64,000 nucleotides of DNA from Cellulosimicrobium cellulans (GCF_007679345.1 NZ_VEGH01000012.1:82558-146557); one strand, 5' to 3'. Numbered from the stretch's first letter, positions 8,191-18,415 are shown. Notes: generated by a model not told the origin, from the letters alone. Translations and numbers: made by a program.

Positions 8191-9768
8191 ATGGCCGACG
8201 TGCATCGCGAGATCGAGCGGAAGTACGCCACCGGCCCGGACGTCGAGCTCCCGGCGCTGACCGAGCTCCTGGCCGGGGCCCCCGGGCTGCCCGACGGCGG
8301 CACGCCCGTCGCCGCGAGCGACGACGCCGTCGAGCTGGTGGCGACCTACTTCGACACCGCCGACCTGCGGCTGTCCGCCGCGGGGCTGACCCTGCGCCGG
8401 CGGACCGGCGGCGAGGACGCCGGGTGGCACCTCAAGGTCCCGGCCGGCCCGGACGAGCGTTCCGAGGTGCGGCTGCCGCCCGGGCGGGCCGTGCGCACGG
8501 TCCCCGCGCCGCTGCGCGCCCTGGTGCACGCGGCGACGCTCGGGTCGACGCTGCGCCCGGTCGCAGAGGTGCGGACCTCCCGGGCGGTGCACCGGCTCGC
8601 GGACGCGACCGGCCGGGTGCTGCTCGAGCTCGTCGACGACCGGGTGACGGCGCGGCGGGTCCGGCCGTCAGGCTCGACGGGCGACGTGGTCGGGGCGCCC
8701 GAGGAGTGGCGCGAGGTCGAGGTCGAGCTGGTCGAGGGCGCCGGGGACCTGCTGGACGTGGTCGAGGAGCGGCTGGGCGCGCTCGGGCTCCGGCCCGCCG
8801 CGGAGCGCTCGAAGCTCGATCGGGTGCTGGGCCCGGCCGGCGGGCGCGCGCCGGGACGGCCGCGGCTGACGACGAAGTCGCCCGCGGGGGACGTCGTCGT
8901 CGGCTACGTGTCCGACCAGCTCGACCGGCTCCGGGGGCAGGACCTGCGGGTCCGGCTCGGGGCGCCGGGTGGGGTGCACCAGATGCGGGTGGCCGCCCGC
9001 CGGGTGCGCACCGCGCTGCGGACGTTCGGGCGGCTGTTCGCGCCCGGCACCGTGCGGCCGCTGCGGGACGAGCTCGGCTGGCTGGCGGACGTGCTCGGTC
9101 GGGCCCGGGACGCGGAGGTGCTGCGCGAGCGGGTGCGGTCCGCGGTCGAAGGACCTGGGGCCGAGGAGGCGGTCGGCACCGGGACGCACGCGGCGGCGGT
9201 CGCCGCGGACGCCGAGCTCGGCCGGGCGGCGCAGGACGCGCTCGACACGCTGCTGCGCGAGCTCGACGGCGACCGGTACCGCCGGCTCCTGCGGGACGTG
9301 GCGGCGTTCGTCGCCGAGCCCCGGTACTCCGACGAGGGCCGGCGCCGCGCACGCCGGGTGCTGCCCGGGCAGGTCGCGCGCCGGGACCGGAAGGTGCGCC
9401 GCCGGCTGCGTCGCGCACGCCGGGTGCCGGAGGGCCGCCGCCGGGACGACGCGCTGCACGACGCCCGCAAGGCCGCCAAGGCCGCGCGCTACGCCGGGGA
9501 GTCGGTCGCCGGGGTGCTCGGCGCGGACGCCGACCGGTACGCGCGTCGGATGGAGGACCTGCAGGAGGTGCTCGGCGAACATCACGACTCCGTCGTCGCC
9601 CGGGCGCGGCTGCGGGAGCTCGCCCGGCACGCGCCGAGCACCGAGGTGGCGTTCCTGTACGGCCGGCTGCACGCCCTGGAGGAGGCGCGCGGGCGGGAGA
9701 CGGAGCGCGCTGCGGGTGCCGTGGCCCGCGCCGCGGGGAAGAAGAGGCTGCGCCGCTGGCTCGGCTGA
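8191..9768 (+). CDS. CYTH and CHAD domain protein
   Basis: Two-domain protein of 525 aa. The N-terminal CYTH domain (about residues 1-205) has the defining EIERKY motif at residues 5-10 and alternating acidic and basic strands that bind triphosphate and metal. The C-terminal CHAD domain (about 225-525) is an all-helical basic bundle with conserved histidines (HQMRVAARRVRTALRTF, HDARKAAKAARYAGE), known to bind polyphosphate. A role at polyphosphate granules or in triphosphate hydrolysis is likely from the family. ATG chosen because the CYTH fold begins immediately. The 193 bp before it hold no other gene. Confidence 0.9.
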   Translation: MADVHREIERKYATGPDVELPALTELLAGAPGLPDGGTPVAASDDAVELVATYFDTADLRLSAAGLTLRRRTGGEDAGWHLKVPAGPDERSEVRLPPGRAVRTVPAPLRALVHAATLGSTLRPVAEVRTSRAVHRLADATGRVLLELVDDRVTARRVRPSGSTGDVVGAPEEWREVEVELVEGAGDLLDVVEERLGALGLRPAAERSKLDRVLGPAGGRAPGRPRLTTKSPAGDVVVGYVSDQLDRLRGQDLRVRLGAPGGVHQMRVAARRVRTALRTFGRLFAPGTVRPLRDELGWLADVLGRARDAEVLRERVRSAVEGPGAEEAVGTGTHAAAVAADAELGRAAQDALDTLLRELDGDRYRRLLRDVAAFVAEPRYSDEGRRRARRVLPGQVARRDRKVRRRLRRARRVPEGRRRDDALHDARKAAKAARYAGESVAGVLGADADRYARRMEDLQEVLGEHHDSVVARARLRELARHAPSTEVAFLYGRLHALEEARGRETERAAGAVARAAGKKRLRRWLG

Positions 9769-9801
9769 GGCGCGCGGACGGGGCCGCCGGAGTGTGTGTC
9801 G

Positions 9802-9824
9802 AGAGTAGTGTCGGGCACTACTCT
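9802..9824. promoter_or_regulatory. Inverted repeat operator upstream of abiE pair
   Basis: Perfect 9-bp arms AGAGTAGTG (9802-9810) and CACTACTCT (9816-9824) with a 5-bp spacer, flanked by GTGTG and CACAC. It ends 26 bp before the antitoxin start. AbiEi antitoxins are known to bind inverted repeats in their own promoter, so this is probably the autoregulatory site. Confidence 0.65.
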
Positions 9825-9850
9825 GAGCACACGTGATTCCGGGAGGCCAG

Positions 9851-10462
9851 ATGGATGTGCTCCGCGCAGTCGCCGCTGCGCCCTCGCGCACGGTCCGTCC
9901 TTCCGACCTCGCGCCGTTCTACACGAACCCGCGTGCGGGGGTGCAGGACCTCGAGCGCCGCGGCTGGCTGCACCGCCTCGCCTACGGGTACTACTGCGGT
10001 GTGCCGCTGGACGCGGACCCCGCCACCTGGCGTCCGTCGCTCGAGGCGGCGGCCGCAGCGGTCGCGCGCACCCCGGCCGAGGTGGACGAGCCCGTCCTGA
10101 TGGGACTGACGGCCGCCCGCGTGCACGGCGCCGTGCCGCGGGCGCTCGGTACCGCCTGGGTGGCGGTGACCGCGGCCCGTCGTCCCCTGCGCCTGGCCGA
10201 CCGCGACGCGGAGGTCCGGTTCGTGCGGCGATCGGTCGCGACGCTCGACGCCGAACGCGTCGTGCTCGACCTCGGAGCGGTCCTGGTCACGACGCCGGAG
10301 CAGACGCTGCTCGACCTGGCCCGCCCCGCCACGGCCGATCCGGAGCACGTCGCGGTGGCCAGGGCGCTGTCGCCGCTCGCGGACCAGGCCGTCCTGGCTG
10401 ACCTCGCCACCCGGACGCGTGCGGGTGCGGCGCTCGACCGGGTGCGGCGGTGGGTGTCGTGA
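9851..10462 (+). CDS. Type IV antitoxin, AbiEi-like
   Basis: Antitoxin and autorepressor of a type IV (non-contact) toxin-antitoxin pair, 203 aa. An N-terminal winged-helix region (about residues 1-50: VRPSDLAPFYTNPRAGVQDL, then ERRGWLHRLAYGYYCGVP) is followed by the AbiEi C-terminal domain with the typical GLTAARVHG and TTPEQTLLDLARP segments. I chose the ATG at 9851 because GGGAGG lies 4-5 nt upstream; a GTG six codons earlier is possible. Its stop overlaps the next start by 4 bp, so it is translationally coupled to the toxin. Confidence 0.85.
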   Translation: MDVLRAVAAAPSRTVRPSDLAPFYTNPRAGVQDLERRGWLHRLAYGYYCGVPLDADPATWRPSLEAAAAAVARTPAEVDEPVLMGLTAARVHGAVPRALGTAWVAVTAARRPLRLADRDAEVRFVRRSVATLDAERVVLDLGAVLVTTPEQTLLDLARPATADPEHVAVARALSPLADQAVLADLATRTRAGAALDRVRRWVS

Positions 10463-11214
10463 CGCTGGTCGCCGAGCTGAGCGCCGTCGCGGTGCGGTTC
10501 GGGGCAGATCAGGTCCAGGTCGACCGCGACCACCTCATCTCCCACGTCCTCGCGGCTCTCGGCGCGCTGGACCCGGACACCATCACGTTCTTCGGCGGCA
10601 CCGCTCTGTCCCGCACGTTCCTGCCCGACGGGAGGTTGAGCGAGGACATCGACCTCCTCGCGCGGTCCGGCCGCGGCGAGGCGGCCCGCCTCGTGACGGC
10701 GGCGGTGGGACGCGCGCTGCTCCGTTCGCACGGCCGAGTGACGTGGTCGCCGCCGTTGGCCGAGGCGGGCGGATCACGAGCGGCCCTGCTCTCCGTCCCC
10801 ACCGGCGCGAGCATCCGCGTGCAGCTGCTCGACGGCGCCGGCTACCCGTGGCCGACCGAGGTCCGCGACATCGAGCAGCGGTACTCGGACGTGGCGCCGA
10901 CGCGGCTCCGGACCTTGACAGCGCCGGCCTTCGCGGCGGCGAAGCTCGCGGCGTGGATCGACCGCGGGGCGTCGCGCGATCTCTGGGACCTGGCGCGGCT
11001 CGCCGCGCAGGGCAGAGTCGACCGCAAGGCCGCGGCGCTGTTCCGGCGGTTCGGCCCGTTCGGCGGTGCGCCCGGTCCGTGGGTCTTCGCGATGCCCCCT
11101 GACCCGGACCGGTGGCGGACGGACCTGGCGCACCAGACACGCCTCGACCTGGGGCCCGAGGCGGCGCTCGATGCCGTCCGATCTGCCTGGGACCGAGCCT
11201 TCGCGGCCGGCTGA
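10459..11214 (+). CDS. AbiEii-type nucleotidyltransferase toxin
   Basis: Nucleotidyltransferase toxin of the AbiEii/AbiGii family, 251 aa. Motif I is FFGGTALSR and motif II is SEDIDLL (metal-binding DxD). Downstream are KLAAWIDRGASRDLWDL, matching family motifs III/IV with conserved Lys, Arg and Asp. Relatives transfer nucleotides to tRNA acceptor ends and arrest growth; some give phage resistance. The GTG at 10459 overlaps the antitoxin TGA (GTGA); an in-frame GTG at 10450 is the alternative. Confidence 0.85.
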   Translation: MTLVAELSAVAVRFGADQVQVDRDHLISHVLAALGALDPDTITFFGGTALSRTFLPDGRLSEDIDLLARSGRGEAARLVTAAVGRALLRSHGRVTWSPPLAEAGGSRAALLSVPTGASIRVQLLDGAGYPWPTEVRDIEQRYSDVAPTRLRTLTAPAFAAAKLAAWIDRGASRDLWDLARLAAQGRVDRKAAALFRRFGPFGGAPGPWVFAMPPDPDRWRTDLAHQTRLDLGPEAALDAVRSAWDRAFAAG

Positions 11215-11282
11215 GCGCGCGCGCCGCGCCCCGTTCCGCCAGGCTGGCCCGGAGCGGACGAGCTGAGGAAGGGGTGGTCGGC

Positions 11283-12935
11283 GTGCCGGAGCGGCGCCGC
11301 CGCGGGACGTCGGCGGGCGGGGGCACCGCGCCCGCGCGCGGGCTCGAGACGTACCGGTCGATGCGCGACTTCGACCGCACCGCCGAGCCTGCGGGGGCCG
11401 CGACGCCCGCACCGACGGCGCCCGGCGCGCCCCGGCGGTTCGTGGTGCAGCGGCACCGCGCCCGGCGGCTCCACTACGACGTGCGGTTCGAGGTCGACGG
11501 GGTCCTGGTGTCCTGGGCGGTGCCGCGGGGTCCGACGCTCGACCCGGACGCGCGGCGGATGGCCGTGCACGTGGAGGACCACCCGCTGGAGTACGAGGAC
11601 TTCGAGGGCGTGATCCCCGCGGGCGAGTACGGCGGCGGGGACGTCATCGTGTGGGACCGCGGCACCTGGGAGCCGCACGGCACGGACGACCCGGCCGCGA
11701 CGATCGCCGCGGGCGAGCTGCACGCCGACGTGCACGGCGAGAAGCTGCGCGGCCGGCTGGTGCTGGTGCGCCGCGGCGGGCCGGGGGCGGACGGCAAGGA
11801 GCAGTGGATCCTCGTCCACAAGCACGACGAGCACGCGGTGAAGGGCTGGGACGCGGAGGACCACCCGCGGTCGGTGCTGAGCGGCCGGACCAACGACGAG
11901 GTGAAGGCCGACCCGGACCGGCTGTGGCGCTCCGACCTCCCGGCGGCGGAGGCGTCCGTCGACCTGCGCGCCCCGCAGGTGGACCCGCCGACCGACGACG
12001 AGCTGGCCGCGCTCGACGACCTCGGGCCGAACGGCGGGACCTGGGACGTGCACGGCCGGCGGCTCAAGGTGACCAACCTCGACAAGGTGCTGTTCCCGGC
12101 GCGCGACGGGGGGGAGCCCGTGACGAAGCGCGAGCTGCTCCGGTACGCCGCGCGGATCGCGCCGGTGGTGCTGCCGTACCTGCACGGCCGCGCGCTCAAC
12201 ATGCACCGGTTCCCGCAGGGCGCCGGCACCGCGGGCTTCTGGCACAAGGAGCTGCCGACGCACGCGCCGGACTGGTTGCCCCGCTGGGACAACCCCGAGG
12301 CCGACTCCGGCGACAGCCGCACCTACCTCGTCGTCGACGAGCCGGCGGCGCTGATCTGGGCGGCGAACTTCGGGGCGCTGGAGTGGCACGCCTGGACGTC
12401 GCGCACCGACGCGCCCCGGAGCCCGACGTACGCGCTGGTCGACCTCGACCCGGGGCCGTCCACCGCGTGGGAGGACGTGCTGCTGCTCGCCCGGCTGCAC
12501 CGCGACGCGTTCGAGCACCTCGGCGTGCGCGCGGTGCCGAAGGTGACCGGGCAGCGCGGCATCCAGATCTGGATCCCGATCGCGACCGGCCCGTCGTTCG
12601 ACGACACCCGCGCGTGGGTCGAACGGGTGTCGCGGACCGTCGGCGCGGTGGTGCCCGACCTGGTGAGCTGGAAGTGGGAGGTCAAGGCCCGCGGCGGGCA
12701 GGCGCGGCTCGACTACACGCAGAACGCGATCAACAAGACGCTGGTGGCGCCGTACAGCCCGCGCGCCCGGGCGGGGGCGCCGGTGTCGGCGCCGATCACC
12801 TGGGACGAGCTCGACGAGCCGTGGCTGCGGCCGGACGCGTTCACGATCCGCACGGTGCTCGACCGCGTGGCGGAGCGGGGGGACCCGTTCCGGGCGCTGC
12901 TCGGGCCGGGACAGGTGCTGCCGCGGCTGGCGTGA
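11283..12935 (+). CDS. LigD-like 3'-phosphoesterase/polymerase (PE-Pol), no ligase domain
   Basis: DNA end-processing enzyme of bacterial non-homologous end joining, 550 aa. The N-terminal PE domain (about residues 20-190) has FVVQRHRARRLHYDVRFEVD, VSWAVPRGP and IPAGEYGGGDV. The Pol (AEP primase-like) domain (about 245-545) has the metal motif YALVDLDPGP. The usual (S/T)GxKGxH phosphate motif appears as TGQRGIQIW, with Gln at the His position. The order PE then Pol, with no ligase, differs from classical Pol-PE-Lig or Lig-Pol-PE LigD. GTG chosen because GAGGAAGG lies about 10 nt upstream and because homologues begin near LETYRSMRDF. A separate ligase gene lies 0.6 kb on. Confidence 0.9.
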   Translation: MPERRRRGTSAGGGTAPARGLETYRSMRDFDRTAEPAGAATPAPTAPGAPRRFVVQRHRARRLHYDVRFEVDGVLVSWAVPRGPTLDPDARRMAVHVEDHPLEYEDFEGVIPAGEYGGGDVIVWDRGTWEPHGTDDPAATIAAGELHADVHGEKLRGRLVLVRRGGPGADGKEQWILVHKHDEHAVKGWDAEDHPRSVLSGRTNDEVKADPDRLWRSDLPAAEASVDLRAPQVDPPTDDELAALDDLGPNGGTWDVHGRRLKVTNLDKVLFPARDGGEPVTKRELLRYAARIAPVVLPYLHGRALNMHRFPQGAGTAGFWHKELPTHAPDWLPRWDNPEADSGDSRTYLVVDEPAALIWAANFGALEWHAWTSRTDAPRSPTYALVDLDPGPSTAWEDVLLLARLHRDAFEHLGVRAVPKVTGQRGIQIWIPIATGPSFDDTRAWVERVSRTVGAVVPDLVSWKWEVKARGGQARLDYTQNAINKTLVAPYSPRARAGAPVSAPITWDELDEPWLRPDAFTIRTVLDRVAERGDPFRALLGPGQVLPRLA

Positions 12936-13013
12936 GCGCGGGGCGTCCGGGGGACGCGCGGCCGCCCCGCAGGGGTGCGCCGGCCGTCGCGAATGCCGTC
13001 CGCGGGCAGGCCG

Positions 13014-13093
13014 GGGCGCCGAGCTCGGCGGAACGCGACGAGGTCGCCACTCGTGAGTGACGACCTCGTGCGGGGGTGACGACCTCGGCGCCC
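13014..13093. repeat. Nested palindromic intergenic element
   Basis: Outer arms GGGCGCCGAG (13014-13023) and CTCGGCGCCC (13084-13093) enclose an inner near-perfect palindrome at 13038-13069: ACGAGGTCG, CACTC, GT, GAGTG, CGACCTCGT with one mismatched pair. It shares the 12-mer CTCGGCGGAACG with the element at 57,024-57,100. It lies between convergent genes and may terminate both. Confidence 0.6.
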
Positions 13094-13144
13094 GGGCCGC
13101 GGCGGTGCGGGCCGGGGCGGGACCGGCGGGTCGGGGGCGGCGGG

Positions 13145-13414
13145 TCAGTGCCGGCGGCGGGCCGCAGCGAGGGCCGCGAGCGGGCGGCGGTGCCGCGGCC
13201 GGCGTCCGGGGTCGTCGCCCCGGGCGGCCTGCGAGCGCCGGTGCTCGAGCCGGTGCTCGAGCTCGCGCTCCTGCTGGCGGTACACGACGAGGAACAGGTC
13301 GGGGTGCACGGGGTCCTCCTGCACGGTCTGGGTGGCGGGTCGCGCCACCGGCTGGGTCGCCGCGGGGGAGGCGGTCGCGTCCTCGCGGCCCGTGGACCGG
13401 GGGTGGTGGTCCAC
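13145..13414 (-). CDS. Small basic hypothetical protein
   Basis: Possible 89-aa protein. The core LFLVVYRQQERELEHRLEHR is amphipathic and helical, with a strongly basic C-terminal tail (RRPRHRRPLAALAAARRRH); this resembles small actinobacterial proteins of unknown role. GTG start chosen because AGAGGATGG lies 7-9 nt upstream. No domain was recognised. It lies between the PE-Pol gene (convergent) and the ligase gene, and could be spurious in such GC-rich DNA. Confidence 0.4.
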   Translation of the reverse strand: MDHHPRSTGREDATASPAATQPVARPATQTVQEDPVHPDLFLVVYRQQERELEHRLEHRRSQAARGDDPGRRPRHRRPLAALAAARRRH

Positions 13415-13564
13415 GGGTCCATCCTCTCGTGCGCCGACCCCGACGAGCCCGCTGACCTGCGGATGGATCACCCGTCCGCGCGACGGGCCGCCTCGGTGCG
13501 GCGGGGTGCGGAAGGGACCTGGGTCCCGGTTCCCGGGTGAGGTCGGGCCCGACCCGCGCCGGCG

Positions 13565-15121
13565 TCAGCCCGCGGCACCCGCCGGTGCCGCCAGCGCCCG
13601 CACCGTGTCGATCGTGTCCGCCTCCGCCGCGGGCTTGTCGTCGCGGTACCGCAGGACCCGCGCGAACCGCAGCGCCAGCCCGCCGGGGTACCGGGTGGAC
13701 CGCTGCACGCCGTCGAACGCGATCTCCACCACCTGCTCGGGCCGCAGCGTCACGGTCCAGCCGTCGTCGGCGACCTCGAGCTCCCGGAACCGCGCGGTCT
13801 GCCAGGCGAGCATCTCGTCCGTCATGCCCTTGAACGTCTTGCCGAGCATGACGAACCCGCCGTCGCCGTCCCGCGCGCCGAGGTGGATGTTGGACAGGGA
13901 GCCGACCCTGCGGCCGGAGCCGCGCTCGACGGCCAGCACGACCAGGTCGAGCGTGTGCCGCGGCTTGACCTTGACCCAGGCGCCACCGCGCCGGCCCGCC
14001 TCGTAGGGCGCGGCGGCGTCCTTGACGATCACGCCCTCCTGCCCGGCGGCGACCCAGCCGGCGAACGCCTCCTGCGCGACGTCGGGGTCCGCGGTGACGA
14101 CCCGCTCGACGGCGTGGTCCGGGGCGATCGCGTCGAGCACGGCCAGCCGGTCGGTCAGCGGCGCGTCGAGCAGGTCGACGCCGTCGCGGTGCAGGACGTC
14201 GAAGAAGTACGGCCGCAGGGCGGTGGTCGCGGCCAGCTCGGCGTCCCGGGTGGCGCTGCGCGCGGCGGTCTCCTGGAACGGGCGCGGGCGACCGTCGGGT
14301 CCGAGGGCCAGCGCCTCGCCGTCCAGGACGACCGCGCGGACCGGGAGGGCGCGGGCGACCTCGACGACCTCGGGCACCCGGGCGGTGATGTCGTCGAGGC
14401 TGCGGGTGTAGACGTGCACCTCGTCGCCGTCGCGGTGCACCTGGATCCGGATGCCGTCGAGCTTGGCGTCGACGACGACCGCGCGGCCGTCGAAGCCGGC
14501 GACCGCCGCGGGGACGTCGGGCGCGGAGGCGGCGAGCATCGGCCGCACCGGGCGGCCGACCGCCAGGCCGAACGCGTCCAGGGCGGCCCGCGCCGCCTCG
14601 GGGGTCGGTGCCGCGAGGGCCGCCTCGGCGACCGGCTCGCTCGCCCCCGCCAGCATCGCGGCCCGCCGGACGGCCGCCACCGGCACGCCCGCGGCCTCGG
14701 CGACCGCGTCCAGCAGCAGCGCGTCGAGCGCGCCCTGGCGCACCTCGCCGGCGACGAGGCCCGCGAGGAACCGCTGCTCGTCGGCGGTGGCCGCGCCGAA
14801 CAGCTCCGCCGCGAGCGCGGACCGCGCGCCGGCGGAGCCCGGGCCGGACAGCCCGGCCATGCGCTCGAAGGTCGCGTCCACGGCGAGGACGTCGAGGGAC
14901 GGCTCGGCCGCGGGCGGCGGCAGGTCGCGCAGGGACCGCCAGCCCAGACCGGTGCGGCGCTGCCGGAGCTCGCCCGCGAGGTACCGCGCGACGACGGGCA
15001 CCTCGTCCGGGCCGGTGCGGCGCAGCAGGTCGACGAGCAGCGCCCGCTTGGCGAGGCGCGAGCGGGTCGCGGCCAGGCCCGCGCTGGTGGCGGCGACGTC
15101 GGCGAGCAGCACGTCCGTCAT
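13565..15121 (-). CDS. ligB: ATP-dependent DNA ligase (LigB-like)
   Basis: Seals nicks in duplex DNA using ATP; 518 aa. The N-terminal DNA-binding domain (about residues 1-190) begins [19 protein letters not shown], typical of the actinobacterial LigB group. The adenylation domain has motif [15 protein letters not shown] (nucleophilic Lys in KLDG), motif III-like [11 protein letters not shown], motif IV EGVIVKD and motif V AWVKVKP. The OB-fold follows to the C-terminus. I chose the ATG at 15121; a GTG seven codons earlier is possible. It lies 34 bp after the antiporter gene and probably shares its transcript. Confidence 0.93.
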   Translation of the reverse strand: MTDVLLADVAATSAGLAATRSRLAKRALLVDLLRRTGPDEVPVVARYLAGELRQRRTGLGWRSLRDLPPPAAEPSLDVLAVDATFERMAGLSGPGSAGARSALAAELFGAATADEQRFLAGLVAGEVRQGALDALLLDAVAEAAGVPVAAVRRAAMLAGASEPVAEAALAAPTPEAARAALDAFGLAVGRPVRPMLAASAPDVPAAVAGFDGRAVVVDAKLDGIRIQVHRDGDEVHVYTRSLDDITARVPEVVEVARALPVRAVVLDGEALALGPDGRPRPFQETAARSATRDAELAATTALRPYFFDVLHRDGVDLLDAPLTDRLAVLDAIAPDHAVERVVTADPDVAQEAFAGWVAAGQEGVIVKDAAAPYEAGRRGGAWVKVKPRHTLDLVVLAVERGSGRRVGSLSNIHLGARDGDGGFVMLGKTFKGMTDEMLAWQTARFRELEVADDGWTVTLRPEQVVEIAFDGVQRSTRYPGGLALRFARVLRYRDDKPAAEADTIDTVRALAAPAGAAG

Positions 15122-15155
15122 CCTGCCGCCGACCACCGACACCCGCGAGCCCGGC

Positions 15156-16736
15156 TCACTCCGGGGACAGGGCGCCCCGGGTGAGCCGGACCTCCTCCGC
15201 GTCGAGCTGGGCCTGCACCTCGCGCAGCACGATGTCGTCGATCGTCCGCTCGTCGCGCAGCCGCACCACCGCTGCGCGCTTGTGCGCGAGCACCGCCAGC
15301 CGGAGCGCGTCGAAGTCGGCCTCGCGCGGGCGGCCGTCGTCGGCGGGCCCGTCGCCGGCCTCCGCCAGCGCCTCCGCGTGCATCCGGTACTCCGCCTCGA
15401 GCTTGGTGACGACCTTGCCGTTCAGCCCGAGCCGCGCCGCCTCGACCGGGAGGGCGTCCAGCGCGGCGCGGGTCGCGACCTTCTCCGCGTGGTGCCGCTC
15501 GCTCTCGATGCCGTCGTCGACGGGGAGCCGGGCCCAGCGGACGACGGCCGGCAGCGTGAGCCCCTGGACCAGCAGCGTCGCCAGGATCACGCCGCCGGTG
15601 ATGAAGATGATGACGTCCCGCCCGGGGAACGGTGCACCGTCCCCCGTGGTCTCGGGCACGCCCAGCGCCGCGGCCAGCGACACCGCCCCGCGGAACCCCG
15701 CCCAGGCCCCGGGCATCCGGTGCCGCCAGGACACGCGCCGGGTGCGCTGCACCGGGCGGCGGTCGAGCGCGCGGACGACGTAGGGCGTGGTGTGGAACCA
15801 CAGCATCCGGGCGCCGATCACCGCGCCGAACGCGGCGGCGGTCCAGCCCACGGCCTCGGCGAGCCGCGCGGAGGTCAGGCCGTCGGCGGCGGTGACGAGC
15901 TGCATGCCGACCAGCACGAACAGCGCGCCGTTGAGCACGTGGCTGACGACCGCCCAGAACGACTGCGACTGCACCCGGGCGGCGGCGGGGATGAGGCGCG
16001 GCCCGCTCTGGCTGATGAGCAGGCCGGCGACGACCACGGCGAGGACGCCGGACGCCTCCACGAGCTCGGCGAGGAGGAACGCGGCGAACGGGGTCAGCAC
16101 GCTGATCACGCTCTGCTGGATCGCCTCGTGCATCCGCTCGCGCAGCTGGACCGCCAGCCACCACACCACCACCCCCGCGGCCGCGCCGCCGAGGTAGGAG
16201 ATCGTGAACCGCCCCGCCAGGTAGCCGCCCGTGACCGGCTCGGCGACGGCGTGCACCGCGATCGCGTAGATGACCAGAGCGGTGCCGTCGTTGACCAGGC
16301 TCTCCGCGCGCAGGGTGGTGAGGGTGCGGCGCGGCATGCCGCGGGCGACGCCGGCGACGGCGGTGGCGTCGGTGGGTGCGAGCACGCCGCCGAGGATCCA
16401 CGCCGGGCCCCACGGCATCCCGAGGGCGTGCAGCACGACGGCGACCACACCCGCGGTGACCACCACGAGCAGCACGCTGGACAGCACGATCACCCGCAGG
16501 TTCGCGCGGATCTCGCGCAGCGACGTCGTCAGGCTCTCCCAGTAGAGCAGCGCGGGCAGCACCACCAGCAGCACCAGCTCCGGCGGCACGGTGAGCCCGC
16601 GGAACGCGGGGAGGAACCCGAGGCCGATCCCGAGCACGAGCAGGACCAGCGGCGGCGCGACGCCGAGCCGGCGCCCGAGGGCCGTTCCGGCCAGGAGCGC
16701 GAGCAGCACGACGACGATGAGCTCCAGCGTGAGCAC
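15156..16736 (-). CDS. CPA1-family Na+/H+ antiporter
   Basis: Monovalent cation/proton antiporter of 526 aa, with about 12 membrane helices over residues 1-400. The ion-binding region reads [16 protein letters not shown] and [20 protein letters not shown], the conserved Asn-Asp of the family. The C-terminal 120 residues (from [21 protein letters not shown]) are hydrophilic, probably a cytoplasmic regulatory tail. GTG start chosen for GCAGGAGG 4-5 nt upstream. It exports Na+ in exchange for H+, as does the unrelated NhaA at the right end of the window. Confidence 0.93.
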   Translation of the reverse strand: MLTLELIVVVLLALLAGTALGRRLGVAPPLVLLVLGIGLGFLPAFRGLTVPPELVLLVVLPALLYWESLTTSLREIRANLRVIVLSSVLLVVVTAGVVAVVLHALGMPWGPAWILGGVLAPTDATAVAGVARGMPRRTLTTLRAESLVNDGTALVIYAIAVHAVAEPVTGGYLAGRFTISYLGGAAAGVVVWWLAVQLRERMHEAIQQSVISVLTPFAAFLLAELVEASGVLAVVVAGLLISQSGPRLIPAAARVQSQSFWAVVSHVLNGALFVLVGMQLVTAADGLTSARLAEAVGWTAAAFGAVIGARMLWFHTTPYVVRALDRRPVQRTRRVSWRHRMPGAWAGFRGAVSLAAALGVPETTGDGAPFPGRDVIIFITGGVILATLLVQGLTLPAVVRWARLPVDDGIESERHHAEKVATRAALDALPVEAARLGLNGKVVTKLEAEYRMHAEALAEAGDGPADDGRPREADFDALRLAVLAHKRAAVVRLRDERTIDDIVLREVQAQLDAEEVRLTRGALSPE

Positions 16737-16849
16737 GGTGCCTCCTGCGGCGCGGGCGGCCGGTCGTCGAGGGGGCGGCCGGGCGGGACGGCACGAGGAT
16801 GCTCGCGCCGCCCCGACCCGGCAAGAGGGACCCGGCAAGAGGGAACGGC

Positions 16850-18415
16850 TCAGCCGGCCCCGGCCCCGGCTCCCGCGCCGGCCCCGGCTCCCGCGGCCCC
16901 GGCTCCCGCCCCGGCGCCGACACCTGCGCCCGCGCCCGCCCCGACGGCCACCGCGGGCGCCGCGCCGCCCACGGGCGGCAGCACGCCCGTGGTCGCGAGC
17001 CGCCGGTACCAGTGCCCCGAGTCCTTCACGGTGCGCGCCATCGTCGCGTAGTCGACGTGCACGATCCCGAACCGGCGCTCGTACCCGTACGCCCACTCGA
17101 AGTTGTCCAGCAGCGACCACGCGAAGTAGCCCCGGACGTCCGCCCCGGCGTCCAGCGCCGCGCCGACCGCCTCGACGTGCGCGTGCAGGTAGGCCACCCG
17201 GTCGGCGTCGTGCACGCCCCCGTCCGGCGCGACGACGTCGGGGTAGGCCGCCCCGTTCTCGGTGACGTGCAGCGGGAGGTCCGGGCGGCGGCGGTGCAGG
17301 TCGACCAGCAGCTCGGTCAGCCCCGACGGGTCGACCACCCAGCCCATCGCGGTCCGCGGGCCCGGCTGGTGCCGCCAGCGGACACCCTCGACGAGGTTGG
17401 CGGGCGGCCGGGTCGCGCCCGCGGGCGAGGCCGCCTGCACGTCGGCCTCCCCGGCCGCGGCGTCCCCGGTCCCGGGCGCCGGCCCGGTCCCGGCCGTGTC
17501 CGCGCCGACCAGCGCGGTCGTGTAGTAGTTCACCCCGAGCGCGTCCAGCCGTGTCCGGATCAGCTCCAGGTCCCCGTCGCGCACGAACGACCAGTCGGTG
17601 AGGTGCGCGGTCTCCGCGACGACCTCCTCCGGGTACGCGCCGTCGAGCAGCGGCCCGAGGAACACCTCGTTCGCCACCCGGTCCAGCCGCGCCTTCGCCG
17701 CCGCGTCCGCGGGCGCCGCCGACGAGGCCCGGTTCACCTGGAGGTTCAGCGTGATCGACACCGGCGCCGCGTCACCCGCGGCGGCGCGCACCGCGCGGGC
17801 GCCGAGCCCGTGCGCGAGGTTGAGCGTGTGCACCGCGGCCAGCGCCCGGGCGGGGTCCTGCACGCCCGGGGCGTGCTCGCCGGACGCGTACCCGAGGTAG
17901 GCGGAGCACCACGGCTCGTTGAGCGTGGTCCACAGCGCGACGCGGTCGCCGAGCGCGCCCGCGACGAGGCCCGCGTAGTCGGCGAACCGCCAGGCGGTGT
18001 CCCGCGCGGGCCAGCCGCCGGCGTCCTCCAGCGCCTGGGGCAGGTCCCAGTGGTAGAGCGTGACGACCGGGTCGATGCCGTGCGCCAGCAGGGTGTCGGC
18101 CAGCCGCCGGTAGAAGTCCAGCCCGGCGGGGTTCGCCGGCCCCCGCCCGGTCGGCTGCACGCGGGGCCACGCGACCGAGAACCGGTAGGCACCGAGCCCG
18201 AGGTCGGCCATCAGCGCGACGTCGTCCGCGAACCGGCGGTAGTGGTCGGTGCCGAGGTCGCCGGTGTGGCCGCCGAGCACGGCGCCGGGCGTCCGGGAGA
18301 AGGTGTCCCAGATCGACGGGCCGCGGCCGTCCGCGTCCGTCGCGCCCTCCACCTGGTACGCGGCCGTGGCCGCGCCCCAGACGAACCCGTCGGGGAACCG
18401 GCGCGCGCCGCTCAC
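16850..18415 (-). CDS. GH1 beta-glucosidase with Ala-Gly tail
   Basis: Retaining beta-glycosidase (likely beta-glucosidase), intracellular because no signal peptide is seen. 521 aa, TIM barrel. It starts [20 protein letters not shown]. The acid/base is Glu167 in TTLNEP and the nucleophile is Glu386 in VTENG; DSGHWY ends the barrel near residue 470. After residue 480 the chain runs into about 35 residues of nearly pure Ala/Gly repeats with no known function. The GTG start overlaps the mannosidase stop by 4 bp (GTGA), so the two are coupled. It is the last gene of the importer and glycosidase operon. Confidence 0.93.
   Translation of the reverse strand: MSGARRFPDGFVWGAATAAYQVEGATDADGRGPSIWDTFSRTPGAVLGGHTGDLGTDHYRRFADDVALMADLGLGAYRFSVAWPRVQPTGRGPANPAGLDFYRRLADTLLAHGIDPVVTLYHWDLPQALEDAGGWPARDTAWRFADYAGLVAGALGDRVALWTTLNEPWCSAYLGYASGEHAPGVQDPARALAAVHTLNLAHGLGARAVRAAAGDAAPVSITLNLQVNRASSAAPADAAAKARLDRVANEVFLGPLLDGAYPEEVVAETAHLTDWSFVRDGDLELIRTRLDALGVNYYTTALVGADTAGTGPAPGTGDAAAGEADVQAASPAGATRPPANLVEGVRWRHQPGPRTAMGWVVDPSGLTELLVDLHRRRPDLPLHVTENGAAYPDVVAPDGGVHDADRVAYLHAHVEAVGAALDAGADVRGYFAWSLLDNFEWAYGYERRFGIVHVDYATMARTVKDSGHWYRRLATTGVLPPVGGAAPAVAVGAGAGAGVGAGAGAGAAGAGAGAGAGAGAG

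Noticed and set aside
12841..13422. 193-codon minus-strand frame over the PE-Pol end
   Set aside because: Pro/Arg low complexity, mostly antisense to the PE-Pol gene; the alternative frame starting at 13414 has a better ribosome site.
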